From Thermosporothrix hazakensis (GTDB lineage: Bacteria > Chloroflexota > Ktedonobacteria > Ktedonobacterales > Ktedonobacteraceae), in contig NZ_QKUF01000014.1 of the NCBI RefSeq assembly GCF_003253565.1, positions 1 to 64,000 of the forward strand: a stretch of DNA of 64,000 bases. The letters run 5' to 3'. The notes beneath the pieces are model-generated. The model searched no databases. It was not told the DNA's origin and worked only from the letters and a program-made list of their open reading frames with translations. A program made the translations under genes and the position numbers. Positions 41,094 through 50,081 of the stretch are shown piece by piece; position 1 is the stretch's first letter; every line of letters begins with the position of its first letter.

Positions 41094-41150
41094 AGAGACT
41101 TTCTCACAACTTTGACGGCGTAGCGTGTATGTCTTGGTGACGATGAAGAG

Positions 41151-41188
41151 GGACAGCGAGAACAATGACGTTCTCCTGTCCTTTTTTT
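41151..41188 (+). terminator. Terminator after the oligopeptide-binding gene
   Basis: GGACAGCGAGAAC pairs with GTTCTCCTGTCC with one bulged C (41151-41181), followed by seven T (41182-41188). Confidence 0.9.
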
Positions 41189-41304
41189 CTGCGTTTTGGC
41201 CTGAGGAGGAGAGACGCTGACCTTGAATGGCCCCGGCATCTGGTTCTGCCAGCGCGACGGAAAGCAGCTCTGAGAGAAACGGTGAGAGGGGGGAACAGAA
41301 AACG

Positions 41305-41336
41305 AGAGAGAAACAGTCTGCTGGCTGTTTCTCTCT
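41305..41336. terminator. 12-bp hairpin between converging genes
   Basis: AGAGAGAAACAG (41305-41316) pairs perfectly with CTGTTTCTCTCT (41325-41336), 8-base loop. It lies 11 bases beyond the stop of the leftward gene at 41347 and probably terminates it; its upstream neighbour already has its own terminator. Confidence 0.75.
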
Positions 41337-41346
41337 CTGCACGGGC

Positions 41347-41907
41347 TCAATCGGTATCTTTGGTTTCCTGGGGGGTATCCGTGCCATATGGCCTGATGGG
41401 AGGCGTTGCATTGATGATGCCTGCCTGTGTTTCAGCGTCATAGGCCCCGTGTTTGCGCATAATTGCCAGGGCATCACGATACCCTTCCGCACTTGGCGTT
41501 TTTACGACGATAACGGTATGACCGGCTTCCAGTTCCTGCTGATAAAACTGTGCATCTTTCTCTGGAATGCCGAATTTGACGAATGAGCCGATAAGCCCGC
41601 CGGCGGCTGCTCCGAGCGTGGCCCCGCCAAGTGTGGTCGCGAGAATGCCGCCTGCCACTGCCGGGCCAATGCCAGGAATGAGTAATGAGGCGGCTGCACC
41701 CAGAACGCCTCCGATGACACCTCCTTCGAGGATACCGGCGGCAGTGTTGGCTGCTTTGGCTGCATCTTTGCCGACCACGCGGCTGCGAGCTAGAAAGCCG
41801 ATCTCATCATCATTGAAGCCTGCCTGCTTGAGCTCTTCTATGGCCTGGTTCGCCTGGGCTTTGTCATAGAAAACACCCACGACAACGGTATTTTGTGTCA
41901 TTGCCAT
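41347..41907 (-). CDS. General-stress-type protein with glycine-zipper core (186 aa)
   Basis: ATG 41907 follows GGGAAGGGA and AAAGGG elements. The N-terminus VVVGVFYDKAQANQAIEELKQAGFNDDEIGFLAR is the YflT/GSP17M-like domain of general stress proteins. The centre is a long Gly/Ala-rich hydrophobic part (GGVIGGVLGAAASLLIPGIGPAVAGGILATTLGGATLGAAAGGLIGSF) that could form two membrane helices or a glycine zipper, followed by IPEKDAQFYQQELEAGHTVIVV, as in related proteins. Function is unknown beyond association with stress. Confidence 0.8.
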   Translation of the reverse strand: MAMTQNTVVVGVFYDKAQANQAIEELKQAGFNDDEIGFLARSRVVGKDAAKAANTAAGILEGGVIGGVLGAAASLLIPGIGPAVAGGILATTLGGATLGAAAGGLIGSFVKFGIPEKDAQFYQQELEAGHTVIVVKTPSAEGYRDALAIMRKHGAYDAETQAGIINATPPIRPYGTDTPQETKDTD

Positions 41908-42007
41908 CGCCCTTTGCTCCCTTCCTGTACGGCTGTTCCAGGGCTACGAAAGGCTACTTCCTGTGTGATTAACACGGGAATGGTTCGGGTAAAGTTTCAC
42001 AAAGCGC

Positions 42008-42652
42008 TTATTGATTCTGTGGCGTTTCCGGGGTTATCAGATTGAGGCGAGCGGCGTAAAGTGCTGCCTGAGTGCGACTCTGGACACCGAGTTTCGCCAG
42101 AATATGGCGTACATGTGTCTTCACGGTATCTTCAACGATGTGCAGGTGTCGGGCGATGTCTTTGTTAGTCTGCCCCTGGGCAAGCAGCCGGAGCACATCG
42201 GCCTCACGCTCCGTCAGGCGATCAATACGGTTTGGGATGCGCATTTCCTGACGCAGAAAAGCAGTGGCCTGAGGAGACATATGGAGTTGCCCTTTGCTGG
42301 CCGCTTTAATGGCTGTACAGAGCTCCTCGGCCTCAGTATCTTTAAGCAGGTAGCCAATCGCTCCCGCTCTGACAGCCGAGATTACTGCCAGACGTTCCAG
42401 AAAGCTGGTCAGAATAACCACTTGCGTTTGCGGAAATTCCTGACGAATTCTGCTTGTTGCTTGAATGCCATCAATAACAGGCAGAAGGAGATCCAGTAAG
42501 ACAACATCCGGGTGATGCTCTCGTACAAGTTCCAGCGTTGCTGCTCCATTGGCAGCTTCTCCAACAACCTCGATTGCTGGATCGTCTGTAATGAGATGGC
42601 GTAATCCTTCGCGTACAATGCAGTGGTCATCTGCGATCACCACGCGAATCAT
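42008..42652 (-). CDS. NarL/FixJ-family response regulator, orphan (214 aa)
   Basis: Receiver domain with the acidic pair in VVIADDH, the phospho-acceptor Asp in PDVVLLDLLLP (residue 54), Thr in VVILTSF and Lys in GYLLKDTEAEEL. The output domain is a LuxR-type HTH: LTEREADVLRLLAQGQTNKDIARHLHIVEDTVKTHVRHILAKLGVQSRTQAALYA. All signalling residues are intact. No histidine kinase gene is adjacent. The ABC-2 transporter operon starts divergently 240 bases away and might be a target, by position only. Confidence 0.93.
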   Translation of the reverse strand: MIRVVIADDHCIVREGLRHLITDDPAIEVVGEAANGAATLELVREHHPDVVLLDLLLPVIDGIQATSRIRQEFPQTQVVILTSFLERLAVISAVRAGAIGYLLKDTEAEELCTAIKAASKGQLHMSPQATAFLRQEMRIPNRIDRLTEREADVLRLLAQGQTNKDIARHLHIVEDTVKTHVRHILAKLGVQSRTQAALYAARLNLITPETPQNQ

Positions 42653-42894
42653 CTCTGTTCCTCCTTCCGGGTACAGGCTTCGTGCTCCTTTTTTATTCTA
42701 CACCGTCTGACGAATGCTTTTTCGTGCATGTTCTGCGAGTGATCTTGACTCCTGTTCTCTCGCTGGAGGGGCTGTCATTCGGGCTAGAACTTGTGATAAC
42801 GGACAAAGATATGCTGTAATAGTTCTGGGCAGGCCTACCAAACAAATTGTATGTGTATTTTGAAGCACGATCTGGAACAAGAGAAAGTATTGTA

Positions 42895-43938
42895 ATGGAG
42901 AAAGAAATTGTATTACGGACAGAAGGGCTGTCAAAGCGTTTTGGAAAGCGTGTTGCTGTTGATAATCTGCCTCTAGAAGTATATCGGGGTGATGTTTTTG
43001 GGTTACTGGGGCCGAACGGATCAGGTAAGACAACGACGATTCGGATGATCCTCAATCTGATCCGGCCAACGAACGGGCGGGTGATTCTCTTTGGCTGTCC
43101 TTCGACCGAGAAAGGAGCCTATCGCGAGGCATTGCGCGGTGTGGGCGCGATTGTTGAGCAGCCGCTCTTCTATCCTTTCCTTTCGGGATGGGAGAATCTG
43201 CGGGGGATCGCGGTCTTTGCCGGGCTCCCTGATAACAGTCAGACAAGAACTCGGATTGACGAAGTGTTACAGATGGTCGGGCTTGCGGAACGGGCGCGGG
43301 ACACCTTTCAAAAGTATTCATTGGGTATGAAGCAGCGTCTGGGGATTGCCGCGGCCCTGCTCAACAATCCAGAATTGGTCATCCTCGATGAGCCAACAAA
43401 CGGCCTTGATCCGGCCGGGGTTGTGGAGATCCGAAACTTTATTGGGCTGCTGGCAAAGCAGGGCATTACGGTGATTGTGTCCAGCCATATCTTACATGAG
43501 ATCCAGCAGGTCTGCTCGCGGGTTGCCATTATCAAATTCGGGCAATTGCTGGTACAGGGCGACGTGCATTCGCTGTTGGCCTCTCAATCGGGGGTACGAA
43601 TGCTCTTCAGGAGCACGGAACAGGCGTACATGGCCGAAAAGTTGCTCAATGCTTTGCGCGGTGAGCGCGCTCCCTGGCTAAATGGTGCGCACTGCCTTCA
43701 GGCGGAAGCAGGGTCGTGGGCTCCGCCAGGCAGTGTATTGTTGCATGTTGATGTATCGGTTGAGCACTCGGCTGATCTCAATGCGTATCTCTGCTCTCAG
43801 GGAGTGGTGCCTGCCGAGATTCGGCGTGTAGAGGCCAGCCTTGAACGCTACTTCCTGGAACTGACGGGCGAGGCTGCGGGCTATATGACGAACCATATAC
43901 AGGGAGCCTCAATGATGGCTCTGGGGAGGAATGGCTAA
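42895..43938 (+). CDS. ABC-2 type transporter ATP-binding subunit (347 aa)
   Basis: ATG 42895 is preferred over 42847 because it opens the ABC domain (MEKEIVLRTEGLSKRFGKRVAVDNL). Motifs: Walker A GPNGSGKTT, signature YSLGMKQRLGIAAAL, Walker B LVILDEPTNGLDPAG, H-loop SSHILHEI. The C-terminal 110 residues form an accessory domain as in BcrA/DrrA-like exporters. It overlaps the permease gene by 8 bases, so the two are translated together. Probable role: export of an antibiotic, lipid or polymer, energised by ATP at the cytoplasmic face. Confidence 0.93.
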   Translation: MEKEIVLRTEGLSKRFGKRVAVDNLPLEVYRGDVFGLLGPNGSGKTTTIRMILNLIRPTNGRVILFGCPSTEKGAYREALRGVGAIVEQPLFYPFLSGWENLRGIAVFAGLPDNSQTRTRIDEVLQMVGLAERARDTFQKYSLGMKQRLGIAAALLNNPELVILDEPTNGLDPAGVVEIRNFIGLLAKQGITVIVSSHILHEIQQVCSRVAIIKFGQLLVQGDVHSLLASQSGVRMLFRSTEQAYMAEKLLNALRGERAPWLNGAHCLQAEAGSWAPPGSVLLHVDVSVEHSADLNAYLCSQGVVPAEIRRVEASLERYFLELTGEAAGYMTNHIQGASMMALGRNG

Positions 43939-44836
43939 GATGCAGAATGCATGGATAGAAGCGTCGCCGAGGCAGAGACGGCGAAGAAGCTGGTTTGGGG
44001 AAGTTGTGAGCCTGATTGGCTGGAACTGGTTTGTGCTGCGTCGTCGGGCGAGCATGACCGTAATTCTAACGCTTTTCTTTGGAATCGCAGCGCTGATCGT
44101 GATTGGCCTGTTTCTGTTGGGAAGCGGGTTGTTAGCCTATCCCGGCTCATTGAATATCCTCTCACAATATACGGTAAAGCTCGGTGCATTTCTCTTTCCT
44201 GTGCTTGCAGCTATCCTGGTCGGGAGCGAATACAGTCAGGGAATGCAGCGTCAGATCCTTTCTCGGGGCTTGAGTCGAGCGCAGGTGTTGATTGCGCAAC
44301 TTATTTCGCTCTTCCTGCTCCTGCTTGTACTGGTGGTGATTATGTTTCTGCTGGCGCTGCTCATCGGATTCGCTGTGCCAATGCTGAAACAGATGCAATG
44401 GGCGGTACCATCATCATATCACTGGGAGCTCTTGCCGGTCTTTCTGCTTGGCTGTGTGCTGGATCTCTTCCTCTATATGACGATGGCCGTCTTCTTTGCG
44501 ACGCTTGCGAGAACGCCGGTTGGTGGCGTGGCCTTTGTCCTGGTTTATGAGATGCTGGAACTGGCCCTCTGGGGGACGCTTCAGGCCTTTCTCGCGATGG
44601 GAGTTATTCAGGAGGATGCGGCTCGTTGGATTCAGAACATCGGCCCCTGGCTCCCGGGCAATGTAGCGAATCGGGTTGCAGCGTTGACCTCGGATCTTCT
44701 GCCAGGCAACTTTGAGCAGGCGACTTCGCTGGCTGTTACAGGGCTGCCAATCTCGCTGTTGACCCTGCTTGGCTATTGTGTCATTCTGATTATCGCTGCC
44801 TATCTGCTCTACAGCCGACGCGATATTCTTGAATAA
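43931..44836 (+). CDS. ABC-2 type transporter permease (301 aa)
   Basis: The gene starts within the end of the ATPase gene (8-base overlap, GAGGAATGG region). A basic N-terminus (RQRRRRSW) precedes six membrane segments: ASMTVILTLFFGIAALIVIGLFLLG, TVKLGAFLFPVLAAILVGSEY, LISLFLLLLVLVVIMFLLALLIGF, LLPVFLLGCVLDLFLYMTMAVFFATLA, GVAFVLVYEMLELALWG and LLTLLGYCVILIIAAYLLYSRRDIL. GSEYSQGMQRQILSRGLSR is a typical ABC-2 intracellular loop. Works with the preceding ATPase. Substrate unknown. Confidence 0.9.
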   Translation: MAKMQNAWIEASPRQRRRRSWFGEVVSLIGWNWFVLRRRASMTVILTLFFGIAALIVIGLFLLGSGLLAYPGSLNILSQYTVKLGAFLFPVLAAILVGSEYSQGMQRQILSRGLSRAQVLIAQLISLFLLLLVLVVIMFLLALLIGFAVPMLKQMQWAVPSSYHWELLPVFLLGCVLDLFLYMTMAVFFATLARTPVGGVAFVLVYEMLELALWGTLQAFLAMGVIQEDAARWIQNIGPWLPGNVANRVAALTSDLLPGNFEQATSLAVTGLPISLLTLLGYCVILIIAAYLLYSRRDILE

Positions 44837-44843
44837 TATCCAA

Positions 44844-44880
44844 ACAGGAGGCTGACAAGCGCAAGCTGCCGGCCTCCTGT
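44844..44880. terminator. Bidirectional terminator between the ABC-2 operon and glmS
   Basis: ACAGGAGGC (44844-44852) pairs with GCCTCCTGT (44872-44880), followed by TTTTG; an A-run at 44842-44844 is short. The genes on either side converge. Confidence 0.88.
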
Positions 44881-44895
44881 TTTTGTTGTCCGCTG

Positions 44896-46764
44896 CTATT
44901 CGACTGTTACCGACTTGGCAAGGTTACGCGGTTGATCCACGTTACAGCCACGGGCGACGGCAACATGATATGAGAAGAGTTGAAGCGGAATAATAGCCAG
45001 TAGTGGGCTGAACGCTTCCAGCGTGGCCGGAACATACAGCACATCGTCAGCGAACTGCTTCACCCGCTCATCTCCTTCGGTAGCAACCACGATCGCACGG
45101 GCGTCTCTGGCCCGAACTTCCTGAATATTGGTGATGACCTTCTCATAGATGTGTGAGGAGGTGGCGATACCAAGCAAGGGTGTATCAGGGTCAAGGAGCG
45201 CGATTGAGCCATGTTTGAGCTCGCCAGCAGGAAACCCTTCGGCATGAATGTATGAGATCTCTTTGAGCTTGAGTGCCCCTTCCAGCGCGGTGGGATAACC
45301 AACGCCACGCCCGATGAACATCATATTGCTAACGGACGCCATGCGCCTGGCAAGCGGTGCGATCACATCATCTGGGCCTGCTGCCTGATCGAGAATGTGC
45401 TGTACCTGATCCGGGAGATGCTCAAGCGCGGCCAGAAAGGCGCTCATCTGCTCCGATCGAATGCGCTTGCGTTGCTCACCCAGATAAAGCCCGAGCAGGT
45501 AAAGGACCACCACAGAAGTGACGAAGGTCTTTGTTGCCACCACGCCGATTTCTGGACCGGCCTGTAAGTAAAGTACCGCATCTGAGAGGCGGGTGATCGC
45601 ACTGGCGACAATATTGGTGACGGCGATCACCGGTGCTCCTTGCTCACGTGCCTGCCGAATGCCGACCAGCGTATCAGCGGTCTCGCCTGATTGGGTGACA
45701 GCGATACAGAGGGTTTCGGGTCCAACGATTGGGTTGCAGTAGCGGAACTCTGAGGCGGTAATAGCCTCAACCGGAATGCGGGCCCATTGCTCAATCACGT
45801 ATTTCGCGAGCAGGCCCGCGTGATACGAGGTGCCGCAGGCCACGATAATGATGCGCTGAACTCGATCAAAAAGCCCTTCTTTGCGTAGCTTTTCCAGTTC
45901 TGGCAGATGAAGCTGTCCATCTCGGATGCGCCCGAGCATGGCCCGGCGTAGGGCGTCGGGCTGTTCATTGATCTCTTTCAGCACAAAGTGAGGATAGCCG
46001 CCTTTTTCGGCAGCTTCGGCGTCCCATTCAATAGTGATGTGGTCGCGCTCAACGACTCGCCCATCCAGTTTCTGTAAAGAGACACCGTTTGAGCGCAGAG
46101 TGACGACCTCCCCGTCTTCCAGAATCAGGATCTTGCGCGTATGCTTGAGGATCGCCGGGATATCTGAGGCCAGAAACTGCTCGTTCTCTCCCAGACCCAC
46201 GATCAGGGGCCCATTGCAGCGTGCACCAACCAGAATATCAGGTTGTTCGCGACAGACCACAGCGATGGCATAGGAGCCAATCACGCGCTGTAATGCCTGG
46301 CGAACGGCCTCGGTCAGATCGCGCTTTGCCGGGCCAAAGTAGGTCTGTTCGATGAGATGAGAAAGCACCTCGGTATCGGTTTCTGAACGGAAGGTGTGCC
46401 CGAGGAGTTCAAGTTCCTGGCGCAACTCGGCGTAGTTTTCGACGATACCGTTATGCACCACAGTAAGGACTCCCGTGCAGTCGGGGTGAGGATGCGCGTT
46501 ATCGTCGCTTGGACGCCCGTGGGTTGCCCAACGGGTGTGGCCAATGCCCAGGCCGCCTTTCTGAGCTTCCAGGCGGGTGGTAATATGGGCGGCCAGATTG
46601 GCGATTTTGCCAGCTCGACGATGGAGCTCGAGTGTACCGTTTGCTGTCAGAACGGCTATTCCAGCGGAATCATATCCGCGATACTCTAATTTGCTAAGGC
46701 TTTCAAGCAATATGTCAGTAACATCAGAGCCTTGAGGCCCGACGTATCCTACGATGCCGCACAT
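44896..46764 (-). CDS. glmS: GlmS, glutamine-fructose-6-phosphate aminotransferase (622 aa)
   Basis: The N-terminal glutaminase domain starts MCGIVGYVG with Cys1 as the nucleophile after Met removal, then EYRGYDSAGIA, GIGHTRWATHG and the SDIPAIL block. Two SIS domains follow (CGTSYHAG, ITASEFRY, VTQSGETADT; MMFIGRGVGYPTALEGALKLKEISYIHAEGFPAGELKHG). The end DQPRNLAKSVTVE is the canonical C-terminus. It makes glucosamine-6-phosphate, the first step towards UDP-GlcNAc and cell wall. Expression is almost certainly controlled by the ribozyme in its leader at 46820-47046. Confidence 0.97.
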   Translation of the reverse strand: MCGIVGYVGPQGSDVTDILLESLSKLEYRGYDSAGIAVLTANGTLELHRRAGKIANLAAHITTRLEAQKGGLGIGHTRWATHGRPSDDNAHPHPDCTGVLTVVHNGIVENYAELRQELELLGHTFRSETDTEVLSHLIEQTYFGPAKRDLTEAVRQALQRVIGSYAIAVVCREQPDILVGARCNGPLIVGLGENEQFLASDIPAILKHTRKILILEDGEVVTLRSNGVSLQKLDGRVVERDHITIEWDAEAAEKGGYPHFVLKEINEQPDALRRAMLGRIRDGQLHLPELEKLRKEGLFDRVQRIIIVACGTSYHAGLLAKYVIEQWARIPVEAITASEFRYCNPIVGPETLCIAVTQSGETADTLVGIRQAREQGAPVIAVTNIVASAITRLSDAVLYLQAGPEIGVVATKTFVTSVVVLYLLGLYLGEQRKRIRSEQMSAFLAALEHLPDQVQHILDQAAGPDDVIAPLARRMASVSNMMFIGRGVGYPTALEGALKLKEISYIHAEGFPAGELKHGSIALLDPDTPLLGIATSSHIYEKVITNIQEVRARDARAIVVATEGDERVKQFADDVLYVPATLEAFSPLLAIIPLQLFSYHVAVARGCNVDQPRNLAKSVTVE

Positions 46765-46819
46765 GGATGACTGGCACCTTTCTCTATTGTATTCGGGTTC
46801 TGCCTGAAAAGGGCAGAAT

Positions 46820-47046
46820 ACACCCGGCTACATCACTGTGAGCGTTTTGTTCCGATCGTTACCAACCGGGTTTGTGCGCCCACTTCACAGGGACGTGATC
46901 GCCCCTGGAGGCTCCCCGCTGATGGTCCGAACAGCCTCCACCTCGTCAACCGGGCTTCCTCCAGAGCCCGGCCCATGCGCTACTCTCTCTACAACACTAC
47001 AAACAATAGACTTGATAGGTTTAGATCTACAGTTCTTTTGGCGCGT
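46820..47046 (-). promoter_or_regulatory. glmS ribozyme/riboswitch
   Basis: On the minus strand the leader of glmS reads GCGCC (47044-47040), AAAA, GAACTG, matching the conserved 5' core after the cleavage site. About 75 nt further on is the diagnostic CCGGTTGACGAGG, followed by TGGAGGCT, TTCGG, ATCAGCGGGG and AGCCTCC, the P2.1/P3 part, with GGAGGCT/AGCCTCC forming a stem. The 3' part ends with CCCGGTT...AGCCGGG pairing, like the P4 region. The nucleotide before G1 is C rather than A. Position directly upstream of glmS makes the call secure. Glucosamine-6-phosphate would trigger self-cleavage and lower glmS expression. Confidence 0.88.
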
Positions 47047-47229
47047 ATCCCCTGCTCGAAGGGGGGCACCTGATCCTCTCTAAAGTGAGTATATCATATA
47101 GGTGGTTGAGATATTAGGAAATAGCACATTTAGATGAGGCAATCTTCTGACGCATTCGTGATGAGAGTTTCCTGTGCGGTACGATATACTTTACAGAGAC
47201 CCTAGAAAACATCCCCTGGAGGCGATGAA

Positions 47230-47862
47230 GTGTCTGTTGATTATATCATTCTGGGTATCCTCAGTCTGGCGCCGCGTTCTGGCTATGATATGAAGGCTGA
47301 AGTGGAAAAGGGCAGTGTAGGCATGCTCTCAGCGTTAAGTTTTGGCAGTATCTACCCTCGGTTGAAATCGCTGGAACAGGCAGGCCTGATAACGGTTCAG
47401 GAAGAAGAGCAAGCAGGCCGTGGCAAGAGAATGTATGAGCTGACGGCGGAGGGCTGGCGTCAGCTTCAGAACTGGCTTGATTTGCCCTCGGAGTATCCCA
47501 TTCCCCAAAAGGACGAACTGCTCCTCAAAATGCTCTTCTGGGGCGCGGCAGGGGCTGACCGGACAACGCTGATCGAGCACCTGAAGCGGCGGCGTGACGA
47601 ATCCTCTGATTTCTTACGTTATCTGGCAGAGCGTCCACAGGATGGTCGTTCTTTTATTGATGAGTATGGCATGCTGGTGCTGGAATACATGCAGTCAAGG
47701 TTGGAAGCTGAAATAGGCTGGATTGATAAAGCGATTCGGCAGCTAGAGGGTGAGCCCGCTGTACCGATTCAGGACCCGCACTGGCTCTCAGTCTTACAGA
47801 AATCGCGGCGCACAAAGGCTCTGAACCCTGAGGCGGATGAGGAGCCCGAAGCTAAAGAGTAG
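47230..47862 (+). CDS. PadR-family transcriptional regulator (210 aa)
   Basis: GTG 47230 with GGAGG ten bases upstream. The N-terminal winged helix (VDYIILGILSLAPRSGYDMKAEVEKGS...SFGSIYPRLKSLEQAGLITVQEEEQAGRGKRMYELTAEGWRQLQNWL) is diagnostic of PadR; the C-terminal helical part (Vir_C type) is a dimerisation region of about 100 residues. PadR proteins usually repress transporters or stress genes next to them. The following membrane-protein gene, in the same direction, is a possible target. Confidence 0.93.
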   Translation: MSVDYIILGILSLAPRSGYDMKAEVEKGSVGMLSALSFGSIYPRLKSLEQAGLITVQEEEQAGRGKRMYELTAEGWRQLQNWLDLPSEYPIPQKDELLLKMLFWGAAGADRTTLIEHLKRRRDESSDFLRYLAERPQDGRSFIDEYGMLVLEYMQSRLEAEIGWIDKAIRQLEGEPAVPIQDPHWLSVLQKSRRTKALNPEADEEPEAKE

Positions 47863-48026
47863 CGGGCTGTTGAGAGGGACAATACGTTCGGGCGAGGCGC
47901 TGTGCTTTCGCGGAGATATCGAATGGTCTCCTCTTGACGAAGGGACGGAATCCCATTACTGTATGCGGTAAGGAATAGAATTGTTTCCATTATCTGCTTG
48001 AACGAAGAGTTAGGAGCATCTCTCGC

Positions 48027-48653
48027 ATGGAGGTTTTAACCTTTGCCGTTCTGGTCACGCCATTTATTATTGTTTTCTATCTAGCCGTGCTCTTGATTGT
48101 ACGTCCATCGAGGGCTGTGCTCTTGTCATCTTTGCTTGGTGGCCTGATTCTCGGCGTCGTGAATTTCCTGTTTGATCTAGCCGCATCCTCTGCTCATTGG
48201 TGGCATTATAACCTGACAATACCAAGCCCACAGCAGAAGATTCCGTTTGATATCCCGGCTGAGACGTTTACTCAGTTTATGTCACATCTTCCCTTTCCGT
48301 ATTATCTGACACCTATCCTGATCTTTGGCAGCCTTGCCTACATGGTCATCTGGAAGCTGTGGCGGGGGCCAAAGCACCGCATTGCCCAGATTGTTCTGTT
48401 TGGTGTTCCTGTGTTTTGTATTCTGCGTGATATTTTGGTGGCGCAGAGTGGCGGAACGTATGCCACCAGTTGGGATAGCCCCATTGCCCCGCTGATGGTG
48501 GTGTTGATGTGGCTGATTGGCTTCTTCGTCGGCTATCTGGTCTTTAAGAAGCTCTCTCCCACGCGCGAGAGCGTTGAGGCGCGTCGTCAGGCCGAGCATG
48601 AGCGTCTGCTTGCCGCCATTGAGGCACGAAAGAAAGCAATGCAGCAGAGCTAA
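48027..48653 (+). CDS. Hypothetical multi-pass membrane protein (208 aa)
   Basis: Five or so hydrophobic segments: VLTFAVLVTPFIIVFYLAVLLIV, AVLLSSLLGGLILGVVNFLFDLAA, FPYYLTPILIFGSLAYMVIWKLW, IVLFGVPVFCILRDILVA and IAPLMVVLMWLIGFFVGYLVFKKL. The C-terminus is a charged helix (ESVEARRQAEHERLLAAIEARKKAMQQS). The segment HWWHYNLTIPSP between helices 2 and 3 is notable for aromatic residues. No family recognised. Start ATG 48027; a weak GGAG lies about 13 bases upstream. It follows the PadR gene by 164 bases. Confidence 0.75.
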   Translation: MEVLTFAVLVTPFIIVFYLAVLLIVRPSRAVLLSSLLGGLILGVVNFLFDLAASSAHWWHYNLTIPSPQQKIPFDIPAETFTQFMSHLPFPYYLTPILIFGSLAYMVIWKLWRGPKHRIAQIVLFGVPVFCILRDILVAQSGGTYATSWDSPIAPLMVVLMWLIGFFVGYLVFKKLSPTRESVEARRQAEHERLLAAIEARKKAMQQS

Positions 48654-48671
48654 AGAAGAGGAACGAATTCA

Positions 48672-48704
48672 GGCGGGTTGCACCAGATGCAGCCCGCCTT
48701 TTTT
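48672..48704. terminator. Terminator between converging genes
   Basis: GGCGGGTTGCA (48672-48682) pairs with TGCAGCCCGCC (48688-48698, one G-U), followed by TTTTTT. Confidence 0.88.
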
Positions 48705-48718
48705 CTGGAAGAGCACAG

Positions 48719-49909
48719 TTAGCCGTACAGCGCATGATCGATTGCGATCGCCTCGCCATTCCAGATCTTTTGTGCGGTCCACGGGGCCGATCCCTGCCAG
48801 AAGGGGTCTTGCTCTGGCAGACCGAGGGGCAGGAAGATCAGGGAACTGAGGTACAGGCTGCCAGTTGAAATATATTCTTCGGCTAACACGGCCTGATGTC
48901 CGCAAACACCGATCTGAAGCCAGCCATGCTCATCAAAGGTGCCCGGCGCCTCAAGCATGCGCTTCATCAGAGCGGTGAGGGCGCAGCGTACCTGAGCGGG
49001 TTGCAGGGTCTCATCAAGGCGATGTTGTAAGGCTATCTGGCTGAGTGCATGCATCGTGCCGGTTCGATAGGTGACAGAGCGCCCGATAACCGGAATGGTG
49101 CCTTCTGGCGAGATGAGCCGTTCAAGGATGGTGGCATAGCGTCTGGCTCGCTGGATAATGGGCTCTTTAAGGGCTTTCCAGTCGTGATACTGGTCCCCAA
49201 CTGTCTCAATAATATCGACAAGCATAGGATGGATGACGTAGCTGTTATAGTAGTCCCAGTGGAACTCGACCCCATCTTTATAATGGGCATCTCCCACATA
49301 CCATTGCTGGAATTGTTTCAGGGCAAAGTCAATGCGCATCGGGTCCCACTCTGCCCCCATACGGAAAAGAGCGGCCTCAATGGTGGCGCTAAAGAGCAGC
49401 CAGTTGTTATATACCGGCTTGCGGCTGCGTGTCATCTGAAGCGCCTTGATCACATTTTGTTGAACACGGGGTTCCAGCTTTGCGTAGAGCTCGTTTGGCG
49501 CACGTAGAATGGCCTCAGCGACATAGGCTGTATCTACGATCGGCTGCGAGCCCTCAGAGAAGTTCAGGAAATCCGCTGAAGCGGGTTCGGTTGCCATATC
49601 CAGCGCTTTACGGGTCAGCTCTATATACGCGTGGCGCAACTCGCCCTCAGCTCCAGTGTCCGGCCCGGTTTCCAGCCAGGGCGCGAGACCTGCGAGCAAG
49701 CGGCCAAACGCCTCAAGATGCGAGAACTGGCTGCGTGAATACTCATCCCATTCCCATTCGCCCGGTTTGCCTTCAACAGGCATGCTCGCTCTCAATTGCT
49801 GGTTTGCCAGCGCCTGTAGAACCGGAGACGCAAGCTTGCAGAGCATCTGTAGCCAGTAGCATCTATCGGCGTTGTTAATCTGCGCAAGCAGGTGTTGGTC
49901 ATCGCTCAT
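48719..49909 (-). CDS. DUF2264 protein, alpha/alpha-barrel polysaccharide-degradation-like (396 aa)
   Basis: Blocks such as EWEWDEYSRSQFSHLEAFGRLLAGLAPWLE, NFSEGSQPIVDTAYVAEAILRAP, NNWLLFSATIEAALFRMG, YVGDAHYKDGVEFHWDYYNSYVIHPML and PIIQRARRYATILERLISPEGTIPVIGRS follow the DUF2264 family, which resembles heparinase/unsaturated glucuronyl hydrolase barrels. No signal peptide, so cytoplasmic. Substrate unknown. It may belong to the same general theme of glycan metabolism as the DUF4091 gene, but they are far apart. Monocistronic. Confidence 0.82.
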   Translation of the reverse strand: MSDDQHLLAQINNADRCYWLQMLCKLASPVLQALANQQLRASMPVEGKPGEWEWDEYSRSQFSHLEAFGRLLAGLAPWLETGPDTGAEGELRHAYIELTRKALDMATEPASADFLNFSEGSQPIVDTAYVAEAILRAPNELYAKLEPRVQQNVIKALQMTRSRKPVYNNWLLFSATIEAALFRMGAEWDPMRIDFALKQFQQWYVGDAHYKDGVEFHWDYYNSYVIHPMLVDIIETVGDQYHDWKALKEPIIQRARRYATILERLISPEGTIPVIGRSVTYRTGTMHALSQIALQHRLDETLQPAQVRCALTALMKRMLEAPGTFDEHGWLQIGVCGHQAVLAEEYISTGSLYLSSLIFLPLGLPEQDPFWQGSAPWTAQKIWNGEAIAIDHALYG

Positions 49910-50081
49910 TTGCTATTCCTTGCACTCATTTCTTCAAAAAAGTGGTTGTTTGCTTGTAGTTTATATCGACTGATATCGTTCTATAGTCACATCTTTCCGC
50001 AATGGGCATGGAGTTTCGATCTGTGATACCGTATTAGGAGAGAATGAAGCTGTTCTATTTTGTAGTGTAGAGGGAAAGGCT

